Shown one piece after another: positions 4,771 to 5,471 of a DNA stretch of 5,471 nt; the first letter of the stretch is position 1, and each line of letters begins with the position of its first letter. The stretch lies in the NCBI GenBank assembly GCA_011046055.1, contig DSBN01000213.1:1-5471 (forward strand). The letters run 5' to 3'. The position numbers and the translations under genes are program-made. This stretch comes from Sediminispirochaeta sp. (GTDB lineage Bacteria > Spirochaetota > Spirochaetia > DSM-16054 > Sediminispirochaetaceae). Under the pieces are notes generated by a model. That model was not told where the DNA came from. It searched no databases and worked only from the letters and a program-made list of their open reading frames with translations.

Positions 4771-5471
4771 ATGGAGCTTGCGCCGAACAACATCTACGTA
4801 CTGGTCCTGATGCTGGCTCCTATTGCTGGTGCGGTTCTCATTCTTATAGGTAAAGTCCTGCCCCTCGGCTACTCCCTGCTTCCATCATTTCTGGTCTGGA
4901 GCGTCGGGACGGTATACGGCCTATTCAAGACATGTCCTACTGAAGGTGGTCCCGTTTCTATGTTCTACGTTTTCGGCGGATGGGCGGAGCCTTTCGGGAT
5001 AGTACTGGAGCTCAACCGGATCAGCTGGGCCGCGGCGGGCCTCGGTTTTCTGATCGGTCTGGTACTGTGGCTCCACACCCGGGGCAGGGAGGCCTACGGT
5101 TCGAGTTTTTATTTGGTTTTATATCTGGTTTTCTTCTCTCTCCACGGAGTGCTCTTCTCCCGTGATCTGTTCAACCTCTTCGTCTGGTTCGAGCTCCTCT
5201 CCCTCTGCTCCTTCGTCCTGGTCGCCTACGATCACAGCCCCAGGGCGCTGATGGCGGCCCTGCGATACCTCTTTCTCAGTACCGTAAGTATTATTTTTTT
5301 CCTGCTCGGAATCTGGATATTCTACCGGCACGGCGGCTCGCCCTCTTTTAGCCAGGTCCAAGGATTCTTGGAGGGTCTCTCCACAGCTTCTCCGCGGAGT
5401 CTGCAGGCATCCTTGGCCATAGTGTTCATCACTGCGGGGATCATCACGCGCTCGGCGGTACTGCCCTTTCA
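4771..5471 (+). CDS. mnhD: MnhD-like antiporter subunit 2, N-terminal part (3' end outside window)
   Basis: An uninterrupted frame of 233 codons runs from ATG 4771 to the window end. It is a paralog of the preceding MnhD-like protein, with the same helix pattern (roughly 8-27, 37-51, 82-101, 112-128, 132-152 and 163-186, then 211-231). RDLFNLFVWFELLSLCSF (131-148) includes the conserved helix-5 glutamate E141. FGGWAEPFGIVLELNRISW (68-86) aligns with the GGWLEPYGIGLRVNGLTW of copy 1. The last complete codons, ITRSAVLPF (225-233), enter the conserved helix-6 region that continues into the HxWLPxAH motif, so the gene is cut about half-way. Unlike copy 1, the loop after helix 6 reads through without a break and is about nine residues shorter. 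It may fill the role of the MrpA antiporter domain, since no full MrpA is present here. Confidence 0.92.
   Translation, partial: MELAPNNIYVLVLMLAPIAGAVLILIGKVLPLGYSLLPSFLVWSVGTVYGLFKTCPTEGGPVSMFYVFGGWAEPFGIVLELNRISWAAAGLGFLIGLVLWLHTRGREAYGSSFYLVLYLVFFSLHGVLFSRDLFNLFVWFELLSLCSFVLVAYDHSPRALMAALRYLFLSTVSIIFFLLGIWIFYRHGGSPSFSQVQGFLEGLSTASPRSLQASLAIVFITAGIITRSAVLPF

Noticed and set aside
647..5471. Respiratory complex I (nuoK/L/M/N) operon
   Set aside because: The NuoK- and NuoM-like genes sit with unmistakable MrpE, F, G and B subunits, which complex I lacks.
1..5471. tRNA or rRNA genes, CRISPR arrays, insertion sequences, riboswitches
   Set aside because: The window is almost wholly coding, with gaps of 23 bases at most. 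No direct-repeat arrays, transposase-like frames or RNA-like cloverleaf patterns were seen on reading both strands.

Overview
The window is a tightly packed, single-strand bacterial operon segment with about 60% GC by eye. Every gene runs on the + strand. It encodes most of a multisubunit Na+(K+)/H+ antiporter of the Mrp/Mnh family, preceded by two small signalling-type proteins. Host taxonomy cannot be fixed from 5.5 kb. GTG and TTG starts, strong purine-rich ribosome binding sites and the Mbh-like antiporter gene order fit a moderately GC-rich bacterium, perhaps an anaerobic or salt/alkali-adapted lineage. That placement is inference with low confidence.

Layout, left to right. (1) The C-terminal 60 residues of a PII-like protein (1-183). 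(2) A stand-alone PTS EIIA type-2 domain protein with its phospho-acceptor histidine (183-644). (3) Mrp subunits E (647-1159), F (1162-1440) and G (1437-1733). (4) A small protein equal to the C-terminal part of MrpA, combining the modules called MbhD and MbhE in membrane-bound hydrogenases (1730-2245). (5) Subunits B (2269-2697) and C (2690-3034). (6) A first MrpD-like subunit broken by an apparent one-base frameshift into 3018-3647 and 3656-4759. (7) A second, paralogous MrpD-like subunit that starts at 4771 and runs off the window.

The genes overlap by a few bases or are separated by at most about 23 bases, with no visible internal promoter or terminator, so they are probably co-transcribed and translationally coupled. 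The order E-F-G-(MbhD/E)-B-C-D matches the antiporter half of archaeal-type Mbh/Mbs complexes rather than the ABCDEFG order of the Bacillus mrp operon, and no full-length MrpA is seen in the window. The tandem MrpD paralogs may supply the two large ion-channel subunits that MrpA and MrpD provide in the classical antiporter.

The most interesting feature is the pairing of a PII-like protein and a PTS EIIA domain directly in front of, and coupled to, the antiporter genes. This suggests post-translational control of ion transport by nucleotide/carbon/nitrogen status or by phosphorylation. The second point to check is the break in the first mnhD, which is either a real inactivation, a sequence error, or a gene split into two translated halves.
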